A stretch of DNA of 64,000 nucleotides from Micromonospora musae (GTDB lineage Bacteria > Actinomycetota > Actinomycetes > Mycobacteriales > Micromonosporaceae), in assembly GCF_003626635.1 (NCBI RefSeq), contig NZ_RAZT01000008.1, positions 248,001-312,000 on the forward strand, read 5' to 3'. Within the stretch, counting starts at the first letter, position 1. Every line of letters begins with the position of its first letter. Below the pieces are notes generated by a model. That model ran no database searches and was not told the origin of the DNA. It saw only the letters and a program-made list of their open reading frames with translations. The position numbers and the translations under genes were made by a program. Positions 60,015 to 64,000 of this stretch are shown in pieces.

Positions 60015-60855
60015 TCGCCAGCATCGGCGCGTTCGCCTCGTCGTTCGAGGTGTACGCGGCGCGCACCCCGCCGGCGGCGGCCCGGTGCAGGGCCGCCTGC
60101 TTGACCAGGCGGGCCAGGCCACGTCCGCGGTGGCTCGGCAGCGTGGCGGTGTAGTCCGACCACATCCGGTCGCCGTCCCGCTTGACCACGCTGAACGCCA
60201 CCAGCTCACCGTCGGACTCGGCGGCCGTGCTGGCTGCCTTGTCCAGGCCGAGGTTCTGCCAGACGTCGTGCTGCCAGGTCTCGTAGCTGATCGTGTCGGA
60301 GGGTACGTCGCCCGGCTCGTCTGCTGCGGTCGCGGACTCGGCGCGGTACAACCGGTGCGGGTCCAGTTCGGCGAAGGGCAGCAGCCGTACGTCCGGGGGA
60401 GCCACCGGCATCGGCGGCGCCGGGCGCAGGTCGAGCGCTGAGTAGCGCATCTCCCGGCTCGGTGTGAAGCCGTGCCGGCGGGCGAAGGGGAGCGCCTCCG
60501 TCAGCGCCCAGGTGCGGAGCCGGCGGACGCCGAGCACGCGGAGGTGTCCCAGCGCCGCGTCCAGAAGGGCCGTGCCGACGCCCCGGCGACGGTGCTCGGG
60601 GTGCGTGTGCAGCAGGGAGGCCTCGCCGAAGTCGGCCTCGGAGGTCCGGATGTTCCGGTACGCCGAGACCCAGCCCACCACCCGGTCGTCGACCTCGGCG
60701 ACGAAGGCCGTCCACTCCTCGTCGGCGGGCGGTTCGGCGATCATCTTCCGGGTGGAGGCCTCGCCGCGCACCAGGTACGGGTAGACGAGCGCCCGGAGCG
60801 CGACCACGGCGGGCGCGTCGTCGGGGTTGGCCCGCCGGATTCGGAAGTCAGCCAT
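59950..60855 (-). CDS. Tandem GNAT-fold acetyltransferase
   Basis: A 301-residue protein with two GNAT halves. The first has HTHPEHRRRGVGTALLDAAL near residue 88; the second has LPSHRGRGLARLVKQAAL near 240 and the end block EANAPMLAINARLGYRPV. Both motif A loops look intact, unlike many tandem GNATs. Substrate unknown. ATG 60855 overlaps the RidA stop by 8 bp; the 3' end overlaps mca by 65 bp. Confidence 0.88.
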   Translation of the reverse strand: MADFRIRRANPDDAPAVVALRALVYPYLVRGEASTRKMIAEPPADEEWTAFVAEVDDRVVGWVSAYRNIRTSEADFGEASLLHTHPEHRRRGVGTALLDAALGHLRVLGVRRLRTWALTEALPFARRHGFTPSREMRYSALDLRPAPPMPVAPPDVRLLPFAELDPHRLYRAESATAADEPGDVPSDTISYETWQHDVWQNLGLDKAASTAAESDGELVAFSVVKRDGDRMWSDYTATLPSHRGRGLARLVKQAALHRAAAGGVRAAYTSNDEANAPMLAINARLGYRPVAAQWSCLRELA

Positions 60856-61261
60856 CGTGACGCACCGCCGCTACCGCCTCGACCTCGACCAGCTGCTCGG
60901 CGTAGCCGAGCATCGCCACTCCGAGCAGGGTGCTCGGCGGGTCGTGATCGCCGAAGGCGTCCCGGACCACCTCCCAGACGGTGACCAGATCCTCCCGCCG
61001 GGACGACGCCACGTAGACGGTCGTCTTGACCACGTCGGTGAGGCGGGCGCCGGCAGCTGCCAGCGCGGACTCCAGGTTGCGCACGACCTGGCGGGCCTGC
61101 GCGGCGTGGTCGCCCGGCGCGACCGTGCGACCCTCGCTGTCGAGCGGGCAGGCGCCGGCGGTGAAGACCAGCCGGGCCGGCGGTTCGACAGTGGCCGCGT
61201 AGGCGTACTCGGCGACGTCGGAGAGGCCCGGGGCGGAGATCAGGCGTACGGGTGCGGTCAC
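60848..61261 (-). CDS. RidA-family protein
   Basis: A 137-residue YjgF/YER057c/UK114 protein. It has ARLVFTAGACPLDSEG near residue 30, ARQVVRNLESALAAAGARLTDVVKTTVYVAS in parts, and the final block AEQLVEVEAVAAV. The usual catalytic Arg before the last strand (RxxVE) is not obvious here: the sequence is LGYAEQLVEVEA, so it may belong to a non-archetypal Rid subgroup. GTG 61261. Co-directional with the GNAT gene with 8-bp overlap. Confidence 0.88.
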   Translation of the reverse strand: MTAPVRLISAPGLSDVAEYAYAATVEPPARLVFTAGACPLDSEGRTVAPGDHAAQARQVVRNLESALAAAGARLTDVVKTTVYVASSRREDLVTVWEVVRDAFGDHDPPSTLLGVAMLGYAEQLVEVEAVAAVRHDG

Positions 61262-61314
61262 CCGCGCGAGGCTACCGGCGGGCTCTCCGACCCACGACTC
61301 ATTAACGGTGCCGT

Positions 61315-62322
61315 TCAGGCGGAGTCGCGCAGGATCAGCTCGGTGGGGAGCACCAGGGCCGGCTCGATGCTCCCCCCGGCCGCGAGCCGGAGCAGTTGCC
61401 GGGTCATCTGGCGTCCGATCTCCTGGATCGGCTGCCGGACGGTGGTCAGCGGCGGCTCGGTGTACGCGGCGGTCTCGGTGTCGTCGAAGCCGATCACGGC
61501 GACGTCGTCCGGCACCCGGCGGCCCGCCTCGCGCAGCGTACGGAGCGCGGCCTGGGCCATCAGGTCGGACGCGACGAAGACCGCGTCCAGGTCGGGGTGC
61601 TGGGCGAGCAGGTCGCGCATCGCCGCCGCGCCCGATTCCCGGGTGAAGTCGCCGACCGCGACCCGCGCCGAGAGCCCGGCGGCGGCGACCGTCTGCCGGT
61701 ATCCGGCGAGTCGCTCGATGCCGGCCACCATGTCCGAGGGCCCGGCGATGGTGGCGATCCGTCGCCTGCCGGTGCCGATGAGATGGTCGACCGCGCGGCT
61801 CACCCCGCCCACGTGGTCGACGTCCACGTAGGGCAGCCCGGCGCCGTCGAGCGGCCGGCCGTTGCAGACGACCGGGATGCCGAGCTGAGCCAGCAGCGCG
61901 GGCAGCGGGTCGGCCGCGTGCAGCGAGGCGAAGAGCACGCCGTCGACGTGCCGTCCGGTGGTGTACCGGGCGACGCGTTCCCGGCCGGCCGGTGAGCCGG
62001 CGAGCATCAGGACCAGCTGCTTGTCGGCCGCCTCCAGCTCCTGGCTGACTCCGCGAATGATGCCGGGGAAGAACTGGTCGTCGGAGAAGACCCGGTTCGC
62101 GTCCTCGGGCATGACCAGCGCGATGGAGTCGGTCCGCTGGGTGACGAGGCTCCGGGCGGCGAGATTCGGCACGTAACCCAGCTCGGCCACCGCCCGGTGG
62201 ACCGCTTCCCGGATCTCCTCGGCGACGGTGGTGGAGCCGTTCACCACGCGGGAGACGGTTGCCCGGGAGACGCCGGCGCGCCGCGCCACCGCCTCCAGCG
62301 TCGGCCGCCCTGCCGTCCTCAT
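61315..62322 (-). CDS. LacI-family transcriptional regulator
   Basis: A 335-residue repressor. The HTH is at the N-terminus (TLEAVARRAGVSRATVSRVVNGS) with hinge helix VPNLAARSLV; the sugar-binding domain (about 60-330) has SIALVMPEDANRVFSDDQFFPGIIRG in parts and PDDVAVIGFDDTETAAY. ATG 62322 is chosen; the longer frame runs into the promoter. Two GAGAGCGCTCTC-like operators lie 119-176 bp upstream. No sugar transporter or glycosidase is in the window, so its targets are elsewhere or unlinked. Confidence 0.93.
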   Translation of the reverse strand: MRTAGRPTLEAVARRAGVSRATVSRVVNGSTTVAEEIREAVHRAVAELGYVPNLAARSLVTQRTDSIALVMPEDANRVFSDDQFFPGIIRGVSQELEAADKQLVLMLAGSPAGRERVARYTTGRHVDGVLFASLHAADPLPALLAQLGIPVVCNGRPLDGAGLPYVDVDHVGGVSRAVDHLIGTGRRRIATIAGPSDMVAGIERLAGYRQTVAAAGLSARVAVGDFTRESGAAAMRDLLAQHPDLDAVFVASDLMAQAALRTLREAGRRVPDDVAVIGFDDTETAAYTEPPLTTVRQPIQEIGRQMTRQLLRLAAGGSIEPALVLPTELILRDSA

Positions 62323-62440
62323 CGCCGCCACCGCGGCGCCGTCGCACCGAACTCCGTCACGCTCGACCGCACCTTCCGTGATCCCGGTGGTTCGTCGGAC
62401 CTTCCCAGGTCGGGCGGAACGGTGGTCGGAATTGATCTGG

Positions 62441-62497
62441 GAGAGCGCCCTCGGACAGGGTGGTGTGTGCCACGCCACATGTCAAGAGAGCGCTCTC
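62441..62497. promoter_or_regulatory. Pair of LacI-type operators
   Basis: GAGAGCGCTCTC at 62486-62497 is a perfect 12-bp palindrome of the type bound by LacI-family regulators in actinomycetes. GAGAGCGCCCTC at 62441-62452 differs at one base. They are 45 bp apart, roughly four helical turns, and upstream of the lacI-type gene, fitting autoregulation with looping. Confidence 0.65.
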
Positions 62498-62503
62498 CGA
62501 AGA

Positions 62504-63265
62504 TCAGCTGACCCGCAGCCCCTCCAGCAGACCGCGGTCGCCTGTCACGTCCAGGGTGTCGAAGCTCACCCGGCCCCAGAGGGCGAGCAGCAGATCGCTG
62601 GCGGTGCCGCTGACCAGCGCCCGCGCGTGGTGCTCGTCGTGGTCGAGGATCGTGTCGGTGTCCAGCAGCGCCACGCCCTCACCCCGCAACCGCAGGTACC
62701 ACTGCTGCGCCGCGTCCGCCGCGACCAGCTGCACCACACCGTGCCACTGCCCGGAAGTCCGGCGCCTGCCCGCCGGCAGCCAGGTGTCCAGCACCTCGCT
62801 GACCCCGTCGGCCGCGAGCTTCGCCTCGACCGGCTCACCGGCGGCGATGGCGAGCTGGGCGTCCCAGCGGTGCACCGCCGTCTCGTGCGCCGCCCGGCGC
62901 GGCCAGAAACCGGCCCTCTTCGGCTGCGGCGCCCAGTTCCACGCCGACGCCTCCGGATCCAGCCCCTCGAAGACGGCCATCAACTTGTCGTACCCCTGCT
63001 GCCAGTACTGCAGCGGCGTGACTCCCGGGCCGGGCTCGCCCCGCTCCGGACGCTCCGCCGGGGCACCCGTGACTCCGGAGCCTGCGAACGAGGAGACCCA
63101 GTGGTAGAAGCCACCGAGGTGCAGGGTCAGGTCGGCGACGGTCCAACCGGGGCAGGAGAGCACGGGTGTCTCCGGCGGTGCCTCGGCCACCGCCGCGGCG
63201 AAGGCCGGGCCCTCCACCCGGAGCGCACCGATCCAGAAGTCCTTCGTGCCATGCAGTCTGCTCAT
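62504..63265 (-). CDS. Maleylpyruvate isomerase-family (MDMPI/DinB-like) protein
   Basis: A 253-residue protein. The N-terminal four-helix bundle (about 15-150) has VLSCPGWTVADLTLHLGGFYHWV and RRAAHETAVHRWDAQLA, whose His residues (LHLGG, HETAVHRWD) are the metal ligands of the MDMPI group. A C-terminal domain follows (SDLLLALWGR near 220). Relatives are mycothiol-dependent isomerases or uncharacterised thiol transferases. ATG 63265 is chosen because GGGAGG lies 6 nt upstream; ATG 63271 would abut it. Confidence 0.87.
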   Translation of the reverse strand: MSRLHGTKDFWIGALRVEGPAFAAAVAEAPPETPVLSCPGWTVADLTLHLGGFYHWVSSFAGSGVTGAPAERPERGEPGPGVTPLQYWQQGYDKLMAVFEGLDPEASAWNWAPQPKRAGFWPRRAAHETAVHRWDAQLAIAAGEPVEAKLAADGVSEVLDTWLPAGRRRTSGQWHGVVQLVAADAAQQWYLRLRGEGVALLDTDTILDHDEHHARALVSGTASDLLLALWGRVSFDTLDVTGDRGLLEGLRVS

Positions 63266-63335
63266 CGCCATCCTCCCGGGGGTGACCCGGCTACCAGTGG
63301 GTGCCGTGGCTACCCCTCAGCCTAGGGTGAAGGGT

Positions 63336-64000
63336 GTGTCAGACGTCTACGCCCAGCCGACAACCGGAGTCGACGCGACCGACGTGAAAGCCCTGGCCAG
63401 CTACACCACGCTGCGCATGGGCGGATCGGCCGGCCGGATCGTGCCGGGCAACAGCGCCGAGGAGATCGTACGAGCGGTACGCGAGGCCGGCATCCGGGAC
63501 GAGCCGGTGCTGCTCCTCGCGGGCGGCAGCAACGTCGTGATCGGGGACGCGGGCTTCCCCGGCACGGTGGTGCTCGTCCGCTCCAGGGGGCTGAAGGTGG
63601 TCGCCGAGGACGCCGAAACGGTGACCGTACGGGTGGAGGCCGGCGAGCCGTGGGACGAGCTGGTCGCCGCGACCGTCGCCAACGGGTGGTCGGGCCTGGA
63701 GTGCCTCTCCGGGGTCCCCGGCTCCACGGGGGCCACGCCGATCCAGAACGTGGGCGCGTACGGCCAGGAGGTCGCCGAGACGATCACCGGGGTCGAGGCG
63801 TACGACCGGGCGAACGGCACCGTCGGCCGGATCGACGCCGCCGACTGCGGCTTCGCGTACCGGTCCAGCATCTTCAAGTACAGCGACCGGTGGCTGGTGC
63901 TCTCGGTCGACTTCCGGCTCGCCCGCTCGCCGCTGTCGGGTCCGGTGCGCTACGCCGAGCTGGCCCGCGCGCTCGGCGTCGAGGTGGGGGACCGGGTGCC
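63336..64000 (+). CDS. murB: UDP-N-acetylenolpyruvoylglucosamine reductase MurB (5' part)
   Basis: The first 221 codons of MurB, which reduces UDP-GlcNAc-enolpyruvate to UDP-MurNAc with NADPH and FAD in cell-wall synthesis. The start block TTLRMGGSAGRIV (FAD contact), LLAGGSNVVIGD near residue 67, SGVPGSTGATPIQNVGAYGQE near 128 and the YRSSIFK block near 182 (Tyr and catalytic Arg region) are present. It runs off the window edge, so the C-terminal part with the catalytic Ser is not seen. GTG 63336. Confidence 0.94.
   Translation, partial: MSDVYAQPTTGVDATDVKALASYTTLRMGGSAGRIVPGNSAEEIVRAVREAGIRDEPVLLLAGGSNVVIGDAGFPGTVVLVRSRGLKVVAEDAETVTVRVEAGEPWDELVAATVANGWSGLECLSGVPGSTGATPIQNVGAYGQEVAETITGVEAYDRANGTVGRIDAADCGFAYRSSIFKYSDRWLVLSVDFRLARSPLSGPVRYAELARALGVEVGDRV

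Overview
The window is about 73% G+C chromosomal DNA with dense genes, many GTG (some TTG) starts, and very high third-position G+C. Two mycothiol genes (mshD, mca), a SAM-IV riboswitch, GlnR beside mshD and the pst genes, an HbhA-like gene cluster and an actinobacterial cysteine-rich leader peptide all point to an actinomycete. The style fits Micromonosporaceae (Micromonospora or a close relative); the genus is inference. I see no rRNA, tRNA, CRISPR, prophage or transposase gene.

Layout. 1-3.5 kb: groEL (probable CIRCE half-site at the window edge), a repeat-rich gap, a small acidic protein and a double-GNAT protein. 3.5-12.5 kb: a polytopic membrane subtilase, glpD, a lipoprotein, a GlcD-type FAD oxidase, a DUF4031 gene, an HD hydrolase and a FUSC-type membrane protein. 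12.5-20 kb: a SAM-IV-controlled class V aminotransferase/desulfurase, a PrsW-type protease, a small membrane protein, a GroES-like protein, an AI-2E-family permease and a DinG-type helicase. 20-23.4 kb: phosphate and polyphosphate genes (DUF402, PPK2, PhoU-like, Pit) with a three-unit PHO-box-like repeat. 23.4-33.3 kb: an oxidoreductase, a Nudix protein, then pstSCAB, mshD, a polysaccharide deacetylase and glnR. 33.5-38.5 kb: a membrane protein, an LmeA-like protein, a leader peptide plus sulfurtransferase-sseC operon, and two inverted copies of a 164-bp MITE-like element. 38.5-46.7 kb: debranching enzyme, SCP2-like, DsrE-like, nitrobindin, class IV aminotransferase, Fur, YgfZ, BKACE and asparaginase. 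47-51 kb: HTH regulator, HbhA-like, DUF2516 and neighbours. 51-57 kb: SDR, WYL regulator and an ABC exporter with a two-component system. 57-64 kb: EI24 and macro-domain proteins, TetR-mca, GNAT, RidA, LacI, an MDMPI-family protein and the start of murB.

Themes. Phosphate uptake (Pst high affinity, Pit low affinity, PPK2) carries two PHO-box-like sites. Nitrogen control (GlnR), mycothiol synthesis and use, and sulfur handling (SAM-IV, Cys-rich leader, sulfurtransferase) recur. Most genes are core or conserved accessory functions. The least explained parts are the small dispersed palindromic repeats: the 164-bp element pair, a GATCGACTCG-type family, and perfect or near-perfect hairpins between convergent genes. 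I found no clear defence island or biosynthetic cluster and no strong case for a wholly new multi-gene system.
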